From the NCBI GenBank assembly GCA_003665825.1, contig QPFY01000006.1:1116001-1180000 (forward strand): DNA of 64,000 nt, written 5' to 3'. Origin of the DNA: Microbotryum silenes-acaulis. Taxonomy: Eukaryota; Basidiomycota; Microbotryomycetes; Microbotryales; Microbotryaceae. The notes beneath the pieces were generated by a model. It had not been told where the DNA came from and did no database searches. It saw only the letters and a program-made list of their open reading frames with translations. Both the position numbers and the translations under genes were made by a program. Below are positions 11,176 through 23,361 of this stretch, one piece after another (position 1 is the first letter of the stretch; each line of letters starts with the position of its first letter).

Positions 11176-12086
11176 ATGTCCGCTTCATTGAACGCACCGG
11201 CCAAACTTCCCGCCCGCCCAGCACCGCGCCAAGTCGGTCCGGCCGACACGGGCATCGGACGGCATTGGAAGACCCAACTCGTCTCGGCCGTACACTTCCT
11301 CAAGCAGCACGCCCACCCCATCCGACTCGAGGACCTGGCATTGCTTTCGGGTGTCGAGGCTTTGTTGTCGAATGCGGAACTGCTGAGCAACTTCAGGAGT
11401 CATGAGAAGGTCGTGGTCGATGACAAGACGGGCCTGTTCAGCTACAAGGTGCGGCACGAGTCACCTTTGGGGGGCACCAGGGTACGCGCATCCCGTGGCT
11501 GACCTTGACCTATCCCAGCCCGACTATGACATCAAATCCAAATTCGACCTCGAGAACCTGGTCATGCGCTACTCGAGTCGCGGTGGCCTCTCGGTCAAGA
11601 ACCTGCGCGCGTCCTGGCCCAACGTCGTCCCCGCGATCGAAGAACTAGAACAAGAAGGCAAGGTCTACGTCACTCGGACGGGAGGCTCAGCCGAACGAGA
11701 AGGCGCTATGAAGGCCGTTTTCCGGAACGAGTTCCCCAAACGACCCCGAATCGACGACGAATTTTTGAACCTGTGGAAGAAACTCAAGGCGCCGACCAAG
11801 GAGGAGTTGAGCGTCCAACTGAACGAAGGTACGGGGGGGCACACCCAATCGGTCTAGGTCTACTTTGATCGTGAACTCTACTGATGCAGTATTGTACCTG
11901 CGCTCAATAGCCGGTCTCACCACGGCCTCGACGGTCGCGTCCGATTTGCCGAGGAACCAGAACAAGAACCCGAGGGGCAAAGGGCGCAAGGGACCCGGCT
12001 CGGCGAATCGGAGGATCAAGTTGACCAATACACACTTGAAGGGCAAGGTCGACCTGTCCAAGGATTACACACCTCCGGGGAGGTAG
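11176..12086 (+). CDS. TFA2: Transcription initiation factor TFIIE, beta subunit
   Basis: The small subunit of TFIIE, which with TFIIE alpha loads TFIIH onto RNA polymerase II preinitiation complexes. Three exons (11176-11448, 11519-11828, 11890-12086) give 259 residues. The first exon carries the first winged helix (WKTQLVSAVHFLKQHAHPI..LEDL). Exon 2 begins PDYDIKSKFDLENLV and carries the second winged helix (GGLSVKNLRASWPN..AIEELEQEGKVYV). The C-terminus is basic and Gly-rich, with RRIKLTNTHLKG, as in fungal orthologues. Length is close to yeast and animal proteins. The start is the first ATG after a TCCTCG-repeat leader. Confidence 0.92.
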
Positions 12087-12531
12087 ATGGTGGTGGGGAC
12101 CGAGTGGTGGGTACTTGCTGTGCGAGGTCCCAGGGGTTTGGTGTCTGTGAGATGTATGTTGTCGTCATTTGTGTGGACTCCTCCAATGAAGCATTCACGA
12201 GTGGACCGAAACCATGTTCCCGACGAGGGGCGCCGACGACATATGCACTTGCACGGGGGTTTGCTGGGGTTGTCCGGTGCTGGAAGACCCCAACCATGTG
12301 CGGTGTTTTTTGAATTAACCCGAGTCCTATCCTGGACTGGTCCTAGTACGCTCGGAGCGAGGCTCGATCACGAACTCTTTACGAACCAACTGAGAGGAGC
12401 GCGAGCCGTCGCCCTTCCTACTCCATCCTGCTCCTGCTCCTTCCCTCCCCTCCCCCTCACCGTCTCTTTCTCTGTCCAACTCCATCTCCAACTCAACCTC
12501 CAGCAGCAGCTCCGCTCAGCTCCGCTCAGCC
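12087..12531. other. Intergenic region TFIIE beta / USP-Tsr4 fusion
   Basis: A tandem spacer. The last 120 nt are C/T-rich with CAG and CTCCGCTCAG repeats directly before the next start codon, which resembles a pyrimidine-rich 5' leader. Confidence 0.55.
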
Positions 12532-15500
12532 ATGACGCAGCTGACCTTGCTCGAGGACCAGACGGTCGAGCAACTGAAGCAGATGGGCTTCCCCGCCGCT
12601 GATGCGGTCCGAGCTGTGCGGGTCAGTTCCATCATCATCATTCCAGCTCGAGTCGCCCGTCTGTTACGAGATCAAAGCGAACTGATCAGCTGCCCGAGCC
12701 TGTCTCTGAACTTCCTTTACAGCGCAGGGGCACTAATTTCGATCATGCTTTGGATGCCCTTCTGAGTGGCGAAAACCTTGGAGATGATACCGACATCATC
12801 GTTGATACATCATCATCACCAGCACCAACACCAACGCCAGCACCGGCCGCATCTGCTGCGACGACAGCCAAGACGACCAGCGAGGATCTCCCTTACGCCG
12901 ATGCCGACGAGGACAGATTGCCTCCTCCTTATGGACCCAGCTCGGCATCCTTTGGCCCCCCTCAAGATTGCCATGAAGCAAGACCCGCCTCGACCGCACT
13001 CGTCCCCTTCAAGTCTCGTAAGCGATTCGATTCGGGCACGTGCCTCTCCTCCTTCCCTCCCCACACTGACTCCCTCCTCCCCCCCTTGCATAGCCCGATC
13101 GAAGTGGTCCCCCGACGTTGATCTGACCCTCGACGAAGAGACCGACCCCATCAAACCCTACGGCGGTTTCGATCCGCACCAACTCGCCGACGCGCTCGAA
13201 CAATCGACCGGTGCAGGACGGAGATTCAGCCTCGGGTCGGCTTCGTCCTCTATTGCGACGCTCGGTCCCTCTTCGAACGATGAGGAGTCTGATTATCAGA
13301 GAGCGATTGCGATGAGCATGCAGGAGGCTGAGATGGCGAGTTCCAACGCAAATATGGTCACTTCCACTGCGATGGGCACCGATACCAAGACGATCGGGCC
13401 CGACGAACAGCGCAAATCCGGTGCGGAGTCGACGCAGAACCTCGGGCTCGAAGCAGGCGACGATGATATCGAAAAGGCCATCTCGTTGAGCTTGGGCGAT
13501 TTGAGGGATCAAATGGGACCGGGCGGAGGACCCATGGCGGCCATCAAGCCAGAGGATAGGATCCGACAACCCGATCAAGGGTGAGTCTCGGGAGGAGCTC
13601 GCTCCTTCGGAGCTCCCAGTCTGACCTCCGCCCGTTGGCTCCACAGACCCGTAATCGTACGATCGACCTCGGCGCTCCTCGGCCTCTTGTCATCCTTCAT
13701 CCAATGCCTCTACGCCGTTCCGACTTGGCGCAAAGCCGTGCTCGAGTTCAGGCCGAACCAATTCGACCTCGGATGCTCCAAATCCTTGCAGGGCATATGG
13801 GATGGCACCGAACCACCGGCTTTGGAGGGCACCGCAAGGGATGAGAAGGACCCGGTATGGGGTCAGTTGGTGTTCAATATTTGTGGTGAGACTGTTGGCC
13901 TGGCTGATCACAGGCTTACTCTCCCCGCAGCCCTCATCGCGATCCAACGCCTCTTTGCCCTGATGCAAGAAACGAAGCGTTCCTTCCTCCACATCACCGA
14001 AGCGACCCAAGTCCTCGACCCCAACGGCCTCCTCCTTCTACCCACCCGCATCGATGCAGTTGAAGACGTATCGACCATGATCGAAGGGTTGATCGACACC
14101 TTCCGATTGTATTCGATCCTCGACGCCAAGGCATTACCTTTGGATGAACGACCATTGGCTGTTCAAAAGGTGGTGCAGAGGTTCTCGTTGTCGGGCAAGA
14201 CGTTCAACAACAATCCGGTGTCGCTTGCTGAGCCGCTGGACGAGAACATGGCGTACCCGATTGGGGATAGTATTGCCGTACGTGTATGAAAATTGGCTTG
14301 CGTCAACGGAACCTCCACTCACAACGACCATCTCTGAAAATCACAGATCCTTCGGCTACGAGTCCCCACCTTCTTCGTCGGTGCCTCCGCGCCTACGTTG
14401 TACCAATTCATCGACGCGAACCTCAATGAACTACCCTTACCCTCGACAGGGAAACCCGCCTCATTTAGCCTGATCACGCATTTCTCTCAATCGCTTATCG
14501 TACGACTGGATCGTTATGACGAAGGCATCATGTCCCTGGATGACTTTGGCTCGTCTTCGATTCAAGAGGCACTTTCCAAACACGGCGAGGCGAACGTGGG
14601 CGTAGGCGCCCCGAGGAAACGAAGTCGACGAGGCGTCAAGTTCGAAGAAACGCTTTGGTTGGATCGTTATGATGCTTCGAGGAGGCTTGAGATTGCGGAA
14701 AAGAGAGCTCTGGTGTGTGATTTGAGGAGGCAGGTGGAGGATTTGGAGAGGATGAGGAACAGGTTGAGTAGCACTCTGGAGGGGAAGGAGGCGTTGGGGT
14801 TGATCAGGGACACGAGGGAGTATTGGGACAAGGACGAGGGAGAGGAGGGTGCGGACGATGTAGGAAAAGAGAGGAGGAGGAGGTTGAAGATCGCCTATGA
14901 GAAGATTGAGCAAGAGGTACAGAAGAAGATACGAGGGTGCGATGAGGTCATTGAGGAATTGAGGGAGACGATCGACGCAACGTTCGATGGGGACGAGTGG
15001 AAAAGAAGGGGACCTTATGAGTTGAAGGCCGTGTTGATGAGGAATGGTTTGAATGGGAGGGGTAGTTCGTGGGCTGTGGTCAAGGAGGAGGGCAAGTGGT
15101 GGAGAATCAAGGATCTGGAGAAGGAAGAGGTGACTGGAAGGCTAATGTCCCTGCTTTGAGTGAGATCATGGCTGATTGCGGTAGTTCCCACCCACAGGTC
15201 TCGTTCGAGCAAGTCGTCTCTGATCCGTCAGGTCTGATGATGAGCGCTGGCGCGACGTTGCTCTTTTACGATAACCCCGAATTTGCACACGGCAACGACG
15301 GCTCCGGAGCCGACACCTCCATCACGATCCCTTCCGTCCTTCGTTCCCTCGTACTCCAAGACAACCACAATTTCGCTTCCAAATTATCGACCGAAATTTT
15401 CGAGACGTGGACGCCGCCTCTCGAACCCTTGCCACCGACACCTCCCATGGCGGAAGAAGAACCCTGGGTCGACCGACTCTCAGGCCCCGCGACGCCTCAG

Positions 15501-17113
15501 ATGGAGCTGGCGCCTCCTTCACCGCCCCTCTGCGTGAGAGGCCCTCCCACCACGACCGAAGACGTGATCGAGATCTTGCCCCCTACCGAGGCGGATTTGA
15601 CACCTTCTTCACCTGTTGCTGTCGACCTTGCCATTGATGATGAGGCACCTCCTTACGAGGACTCAACGATGACGGACGACTTTAAGAACATTGTCGATTC
15701 GACCAAAGCTACGGTGGCACGGGAGGCTTCGATGTCTGCGGGTGCATCGGTCATGGCTGTTGATGAGCAAGCTGATGCACTGCGATTACGGGGAGGTGCT
15801 GCGGATGATGTCGAGATGGAGAGTGGAGAAGAGCAGGAATATTCCGATGATGAAGACTTTGACGACGACGACGAGGAAGTCGAATTGGGTCTACTGCAAC
15901 CCATGTCGGCGCGGAATAAGGAATGGAACATTGATTTCGCGATTGGGAAGGTCAGTGGGAAACCGGTGTGGTTGGATCCTCGGTCCCCACTCGAAACGAG
16001 TCAGGTCGCATGCCCCAAGTGTGGGAAGACGATGGCGATGTTGTTGCAGGTCAGTACCACTTCGCTGTTGGTCAGCCTCGGACGTGTAACTGATCGTCAG
16101 CCTTGGACGTGTGACTGATCTCTCCCTCCTTGGTGATGAAGGTCAATTCCCCCGACGACACCCGACCGCATGCCGCAGCCCGATCACTCTTTGTCTTCGC
16201 GTGTCCAAGGAAGGAATGCTCGAGCAAGGATGCGGGCAAGGCGATGAAGGTGTGGAGGGTGCAGATGCCTAGTCCGAATGAGTTTTATCCGCATACTGAG
16301 GAGACGCAGAAGAGGAGGAGGGAATTGGGTGAGTAAGATTCGAATTGGGGAAAGGCCTGAGATATGTGTGATATGGCTGACTTGTGGGAATTATGCGATT
16401 GTTCCTGCAGAAGCTGCATTGGACCCTACTACGGCTTTGGCGGGATCGGTAGATGCTGCGCCTTCCATGTGGCCAGAGTGGGATGTCATATGCGAGTCCG
16501 AACCTTATGAGGAGTCCTACCTAGGTGAGTTGAGGAGACGTCCTTACGTTGCAAATGTTTGTGCTTGCTCACCATCGATCTTTGAGATGGAACAGAGTCG
16601 GATCGACAACCCACCGAAGGCGCCGCCGAAGACGCCGACTTGCCCGACACCCAATCCGGCGTCGACAAGGCGTTCCTCACATTCCAAGAACGTGTCGAAC
16701 GAGTACCCAAGCAAGTACTGCGCTTCTATCGATTGCCGGGTGTAGAGGATCCTCAACCATTATGGGCGAACAAGAAGAAGGTCACGTCGGATCAGGTGCA
16801 GCCTTGTTCGTTGTGTGGGGCCAAACGACAGGTCGAATTCCAGGTGAGTTGCGGACGTGAGCAACTATCAGGAAATGTCGTTCTGACGAGAGCTTGGGGT
16901 CTGAACTTATAATCCCAGATCCTCTCGACGCTACTTTCCTTCCTCAAAGACGACCACTTCTCCTTCGACTCGCTCCTCGTCTTCACCTGCGTCGAGAATT
17001 GCGCTATCCCCGACGCCGGATCGAACAAGAGCGGCTGGGCGGAAGAGGTGCTCATCTCTCAGGACTTTGATCAACACGGCGTTCGATTCGGTCGTGCCGC
17101 TCCAGAGTATTGA
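12532..17113 (+). CDS. Degenerate USP25/28-like protein fused in frame to a Tsr4/PDCD2 domain
   Basis: Eleven exons (12532-12621, 12723-13017, 13094-13580, 13647-13885, 13931-14277, 14347-15129, 15198-16049, 16142-16328, 16411-16524, 16596-16843, 16919-17113) give 1278 residues with all phases closed. Order: UBA domain (VEQLKQMGFPAADAVRAVR, about 10-45); Pro/Ser-rich linker; two UIM-like helices (DYQRAIAMSMQEAE and DDIEKAISLSLGD); a USP-like domain from about 291 to 770; an acidic linker; then a PDCD2/Tsr4 module from about 954. The USP Cys box aligns through SSFIQCLYAVP but has no Cys at the nucleophile position. The His box reads GRGSSWAVV, with Ser for His. It therefore looks catalytically dead but may still bind ubiquitin. 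Immediately before the Tsr4 module (residues 942-947) stands LRLRGG. Exon 7 runs through both halves without a stop. Two separate transcripts remain possible. Confidence 0.75.
15816..17113 (+). CDS. TSR4: Tsr4/PDCD2-like module (C-terminal half of the fusion, or a separate gene)
   Basis: This part al one would make a normal-sized Tsr4/PDCD2 protein of 325 residues starting at the in-frame ATG 15816. After an acidic start it shows VELGLLQP, the GKVSGKPVWLDP motif, a CPKCGKTMAMLLQV zinc-binding element, LFVFACPRKEC, then VPKQVLRFYR, PLWAN, PCSLCGAKRQVEFQ and a final VFTCVENC element, in the order of the PDCD2 family. In yeast Tsr4 is a co-translational chaperone for ribosomal protein uS5 (Rps2), and PDCD2 does this in animals. 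No stop, intron or evident promoter separates it from the upstream USP-like frame, so I list it as a module with an alternative start. Internal initiation or proteolytic release are the alternatives to a simple fusion. Confidence 0.6.
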
Positions 17114-17304
17114 AATTCCATGCCATGAAATGAAGGAACAGGAATGGTCAAAATAGTAAAAAGATTGGAAGAAAGAGGGAAGAGGCTAATTTGAGGAAGG
17201 GGGGGGGAGGGATAAAACTAAGGGGTGGACCGTGTCCGCCATAAAAGTGGGTGGAAGACGAAGAAATTGATCAAGAGAAAGAAGTGTCTGTAAGATGCTC
17301 GAGC

Positions 17305-20099
17305 TCAATCGGCGTTCGTAACTCTCAAAGCCGTTGAAGCGCGCGAAAGCTTCGTCCTCGAAGTATCGGATCGTACCACGTCGACGGAAGGATGACTCGC
17401 ATAACCGCCTCCACCACCACCGTTGGCTCCGATCCCGGCGAAACCCATACGGGAATCGAAGGATGAATTCCGGCTTCCTGAAGCGGAGCGGGGGTGGAAC
17501 TTCATGAAGGCCGCTTCGGGGAGGTCGGAATCGCTTGACATCGCGACGCCGTATTCTTGAAGTGAAGGTAAGGAGCGTCCGGTGCCCGAGGGCAGGCCTT
17601 CAGGAGCCGCAGCGCCAGGTGGGAGCGAAGGGCCTACAGAGGAAGCCTGGAGGCTCGGGCGGCGCGACCGCTGCGAAGGTGTACGAACGGTGTAGGTGTC
17701 GGCGTAGGAGGAACTGGAATCGGCTCGATACAAGCCAGCGAGGAAAGGGATCGATTTGACTGATGCGCTGAGAGACGGGGAGATGGCATCTAGGACCGAA
17801 GTCTTCTTGCGGTGCGTTTCGATCGAGCTTGCTGAAGCGGCCTCGACGAAACCTCCTGGACCGACCCGACCAACCACGTGGGACTGACCCATCTCGCCTA
17901 CGCGCTGGTGGTCCGAGAAGGGGTCTGGTGATGCGGCATCAGGGACCGCACCCGTCGACGAAGCCGCATCGCCATCCTGATCGTGTTTACCGCGGTAGTA
18001 ATCGTCGACGTGACCATTGTTGGCCGACATCGCGCTACCTAACGAGAGCTGGCGAGCTTGCACAGGTCGGGTGTACATCAGGCTCGAAACTATAGGCGCA
18101 AATTGACTACCTCCACCACGAGTCATGTCCAGCGGTGTATCTGGTACTTCGTGTCGCGTCTTTTGAGAATTGCGGCGCCGGATGAAGATCGCGGCGACAC
18201 CAACGAGAGCAACGAGACCGACCAGTGTGCCCACCGAGGCGGCAATCGTTTTCGCCTGCTGCGCGGCCTTACTCGACGCTTCATCATTTTGCGTAGAAGC
18301 AGATACGGGGGAAATTGCTGCGACACTACTGGCGCTCGATGACGTTGTGAGTGTGTCCTCGGCGGGTGTCGTCGCAGGGGCTTGAGTCGGCTGCGCAGAA
18401 TACGTTGCTGTAGCCCAGGGGATCGTCGAGGTCGTGTCGGCTGCGGCCTGTGACGTTGAGTGGTGCTTCTTCTTCTTCTTCTTCTTGGACTTGGCCGTGG
18501 GTTTATGGCTCGTCGTATTATGCTTCGAGAAGGATGTGGAAGATCGGACAGACGAAGTCGTCGTTACGGGCCTAGGCGCGACTGCGGACTCCCCATGGAA
18601 TTGGGGTGTGAATGAGTACTCGCCCTTGCTTTCGTCGATAGTAAAGAACGAGATAGTATCGGAGGGCGATCCAGTCGACGTGTCGATTCCGAATGCGAAC
18701 ACGACCGTCCCTGAAACGAGTCGGGTTGCTGTGTGCCATGCCCGGCTAGGGGAGGCGAGAGACGAGTGGCGATTGCGGATCAGAGTGGACCAGGTCCATC
18801 GAGCGGTATCCGAGTTGAGGTCGCTGGAAGGCGTAAGCAGATGAATATCGTTCAGGACGGCGTGGTCTTCGCGGATTCCACCATGCACCAGCACGGCTCC
18901 GGAAGGGAGAGCGATCGCGACATGGCCCATTCGGGGCGAAGGAGGGGTGCCTCTTGCGATCTGCAGTGAGCTTGCGTTGTATCAGCAGGTGTCATGAGTC
19001 GTGAACCAGGAGCATGCGGCCTCGAACTGACCCTCTTATTCCATGTTTTCAGTCTCGAATCAAAGACAAGAATTTCCGAAAACGGAGCGAGACCTCCGTG
19101 AGCAGTCTGGCCGCCCAGAATGGCGACAAAGCGTCCACCCTCGAGCACAGTCGCCGTGTAATCGCTGACGGGTGGTTCAAACGTTTTGGCACTTGTGCCA
19201 CTCGGCGCTGTCCACGCAAATGACTCGACCTCGTTCTGGCCATGGTGATTCTCTGTCGTCGAGTATCGATCGATACCGAGGTAGCCGATCGTCTCGTCGG
19301 AGCAAGTATATTGTTCCGCGATGCCGCCAAAGACGTAGATATCATCTGATCGTGCCGTGGCGTTGTAGATCGCCACTGCTTGCGCTTGACGACGACGAGG
19401 CGGCGTATGAGAAACTATCTGCGGTACGGTCCACTCGGCGCCGACCTCGATGGCGTCAGAGAGAGTGAGATTGCTCATGTCCAGCCGATGGACGGTATGA
19501 TCGTGCTCGCAGTCCTCTGTGACCCCACCAATGACCCAAGCTCTGCCGCGATCATCGACTGCAGACGCGGCCCACGCAAGTGGATCAAGGTCTTCCGAAA
19601 CGCTCGAAACGGCGAGCGGGTTGTCAAGGATTCTGGTCGAGGGGCGACTGTTCCAGACAATCGAGTTGGCAAGGTTGAAAACAAGCACCTCGTTCGTCAC
19701 AGTTGTCCCATTCTCGCCCAACTGTCCTCCCACAAAGTAGAGCAAGTTCGTCTCTTGGACGTAGACGGCCGAATGACCGTATCGACCCTCGACGACTGTC
19801 GGATTGAGCGAATGTTCCACAACAGTCGCATTCGAGCTGCTGTTGTGCGCCCCGCCTGTCGGTGTGGCAGGTGCTTTCGGGTGCGGCGACGACCGAATGG
19901 TACGATTCCCTGCTCGTGCCACCAACAACGGTTGAGAGGCGACGTCGAACGGCTGAGGCCCACGCCGAAGGAGCGAGCCGCGAAGTGCTTTCAACGGCGA
20001 GATGATCGCGGCATTCGTCGAGACGGAGGCCGTGGCCGCGATCATCGTGAGCGCGAACAAGCGATGGCCTCGACGGCGCCGACACGATGGCGATGTCAT
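17305..20099 (-). CDS. Kelch-repeat single-pass membrane protein
   Basis: Two exons (20099-19032, 18960-17305; 71-nt intron) give 907 residues. ATG 20099 is followed by a basic stretch (CRRRRGHR) and a hydrophobic core (LFALTMIAATASV), a signal peptide or anchor. The ectodomain has at least five Kelch-type blades with GG doublets (YGHSAVYV..LLYFVGG, AWVIGG, DIYVFGG, FVAILGG, MGHVAIAL..VLVHGG) and many N-glycosylation sequons. A Ser/Thr-rich stalk with an eight-residue Lys-rich run follows, then one membrane helix (TLVGLVALVGVAAIFI) ending in RRR. The cytosolic tail of about 290 residues is Ser-rich. The family is a fungal Kelch receptor or wall-associated type with no assigned function. The gene converges on the USP-Tsr4 gene with 191 bp between stop codons. 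Confidence 0.85.
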
Positions 20100-23000
20100 G
20101 GGAGCCACGGTATGTTAGTTCTGTGGTGATACACGTGAAGCCACTTGATCTGTGGTTGTGGCGGAGTGCGTTGAGGGCAAGGAGGTGCTGGGCGGGCGCG
20201 CTTCGCGCACTCCGAAAGCGATCATCGTCACTCAACATTTCGATTTCCTGGGCACGCGTACTCGCCGCTTGGCCGCCCCCCTTTATAAGAAAGAAGCCAA
20301 GGCGTGACCCTCGAGCTCCCTCGAGCCTGCGCTAGATTATAGGGGACATGGCCTCCCTCCTTCGAGTTGAGATGCACAGCCACCCTATGGCGTCGGTACC
20401 ATGGAAAGGCATGCCTAAGGTGGCTCGATCGACTCCACTTCGTTCCGCCGCTCCACCCCTTCTGCTCTATATATCACACCCCTCACTGCGACGGACGAGA
20501 AGGACGTCAGACGTCGAAGCGGCTTTCAAAGCGTCAGGCAAGCCCGGCTCCTCGTACGCAAATACACAAAAGGAGCTGATCGTGAGAGAACCGAAAGACT
20601 AGTTCTTAGTAACAGACTCGCCGTTGACTCCGAAACCTACTGCCAAGACAGCTCGCCGCCGTCGTGTGGAATTTCTCCTCCTAGCTGCCAGACTTACACC
20701 TTCACAAGACTTCAACGAGGTCACCCGTCCAATTTTATATTGAGTCACTGCTAGTGGATTGTGATAAGAACACCAATTCCGAACCCAATCTTGCCTAGCG
20801 ATGCAGCTTGCACGCTGAGCGCCGGATGGTGTCTGCGCCGGGATTTAAAATGCGGATTTCGCTGCTCCACCCGGAGAGGCTTTGTTGCCTTAATTCGCGC
20901 GGTTCAACGGCGTACTGATGACCTGCCATATCTTGTCCTGCGAGAGTACTGACTCGTAGCCTGTGCGTTCTTTGGTGCCGACTCATGTGGCGCCTTGCAC
21001 GCGCTAGGTCCGAGTCGCCGCTGGTCTCCATCGATCTAAGTTCCCGCTCCGGAAAAGTCTGGCTTACAGTGTTACGATGCGCAACTACTTATAAAGGTAC
21101 ATAGGTTTCAAAATTATTGGGTGTCAATGCATGCGCTAGAGGTGTAGATGATCGCGAGCGGGCCAACGTTCTGGCAGAAAGGCCACTCGTTCATCCACTC
21201 GAAATAGTCAATGGCGGAGATCCGGGATCCACTTCCCGTGCGCCAGTGCTCGAGTCCCCGGCCGGTCTAAGATGTACTTTGGCACTTGCCCGTTTCCAAC
21301 ACGTGTTTGTGTCCGTCCAGTAAGCACACTTCATGTCCTTACCTTACACATTCGAGTGATCTCCACCTAGACCGCTCGACAAGCCCTCTTCGTCGGCCTC
21401 GAAAGCAGCGGACTCTGTGCCCCGCTGAGTGCCCAATTTTGGTGGGGAGCGACATTTTGCAAGCGCATTCGCCAACAGGGACAGCATCACCGAAAATCAA
21501 TGAACGCATTGCCTATACCTCATTAACGGCCAATACGTTCGGGTGTGCTTACAACTATCAAAGCTGCTTGCCTTGCACGGGATCTCAAGATAGGGGCTGA
21601 ATCCGATCTAGCGATTGTGCCGGCGCTATGTCCGCGTGCTTACGCGTATAAACGCTTCATCCAGGAAACGTTGTCTCGAGCACGGTGCAATATGAACGAT
21701 TTTTGTCCGAGGTGTTTCGAGCGGGTTGCTACTACTATGAAAAGCTAGACGAGCCCGCACACGGTTCCGCGGCAGAGGCCGACATGTCAAAACGCGCGCT
21801 CTGTGCATCTGACCACTTCGGCGTCCGACTTTTGGGTTATCACTTCCGATGGCGAGCCAGGTCCGCTCCTCATTGGCACTCGTTTTTGTTAACTCGTTCA
21901 TGCGTCAGTCGTAGTCAGTCGTGGGGTCTCGCGGTCATGCAACATATCCCGTTCATTGGTTGGCAATTTCGAGTTGATCAACGCGACCATGCGCGCAATG
22001 GCAAAGCCTTTTGCAGCTTCTGAAAATCAGCAGACACCTCAACATCACCATGAACCATGTATAATACTCTCGAACAAATTTAACCATGAACAATCTCACT
22101 GAGGATACTCTCACTATTCCAGTCGGTATTCGTCTCGGCACTTCTCGGAGGACCCTTTTCGATGTGGGGCACACTGGTGGGAAGTGGGACACCACTTACC
22201 TACTACGTCGGCACCTCCACACCGAAGTTGGCATCCGCGTCTCGCTTGGAGGACCTGGCTACGTGTTAATTGAGCTGGATCAACTTCTGTGACACCTAGC
22301 GCTCTTTGCCGAAGTAAATTTAGCGCGTCCGAGCTCGGCAGTGCCGGAGGTTTTTCTGACTTTCGACCAAGCATGACCCGCAGGTTTCGGACGGCTAGCT
22401 CTTTTTGTCTTCCTCGGAGTCGATCTGGCAGAATCGCCAGACTTTACAAGACAAAGAGCCTGAGGGAGGAAGCAGACACAAAATCTAACGGTTAGTAGTA
22501 TACACTAAGTGTGCGTGACATCTCGTATGCAATGCACCTCTCATTTGCGCCAGCTTCCAACAAGGCTGGGCGCCCTCAACGGCTAAGGAAGCGGGCGCAA
22601 GCCCAAGCAGTTGAGCGCATACGGCGAAAGTGCACTGCCAGCGGGCAGTCGCGTTAGGACGGGGACACCACTAGATCGACAATCGGTAGCCAGGGGTTCG
22701 TTTCTGTCGAACCATCGGAGGAACCCTTCCAGTAGTAGCGTAACCGTTCTAATGGGTGTGTGTCCGAGACGTCCGCTGAAGGCTTTGGCGAATCCGAACC
22801 TCTAAAAAGGGACGCGAGAACTTCGGGGAATTGCTGGCCCCAGTCCCGGTGCAAGAGGCATGCGCTGGGCCCGTTTTGAATTTTGGATCTTCTCTTTATG
22901 GCGTAAATGGCGTCGGAGTGGTTTTGAGTCGTGTAGAGCGGATCAGCGCCTCTTTCGGCTTAAGTAGTACCAAGCGCCAGTTCCCCACCTCAAAAGCGAC

Positions 23001-23361
23001 GAGAGCTACCCGCGCACGGCGACATCGAACAGACGCTCACGCGCGCCTGGCGCCCGTCCTCGTGACCTCGATCGAGCTCGGGCTGCGGGTTGGCAACCCC
23101 GCAATCTATGGAGCGAAGCTCTTTGCCCGGATTCGCTTCAGGGTTCCAACATTCAGGCCTCATCCCGTCCCTACTAATTTACCTGTCCACCTACAGCACA
23201 CTTCCTTTCTTCTTCTTCATCATTAATCACTCGCAACACCTCTCTAGTCGCTGCTCCTCAGTGATTTTTATTGTGACTGTTCGTACCGCTTGCGTGCCGA
23301 ACTTTATTTCGCTGTGTTCCGTTCCGCCTCATCGAACCAGCCTATCAGCTATCGCCGAGCA
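20100..23361. other. 3.3-kb gene-poor divergent intergenic region
   Basis: The longest stretch without a supportable gene. Only short frames (112 codons or fewer) occur, with no recognised domains and no exon chain that I could build. Base composition looks less GC-rich than the flanks. TATA-like words occur at about 20282-20289 (tttataag, upstream of the Kelch gene) and 20467-20475 (tatatat). A CT-rich leader (about 23195-23225) precedes the acetate-transporter start. It may hold regulatory sequence, decayed elements or an unrecognised non-coding RNA. Confidence 0.55.
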
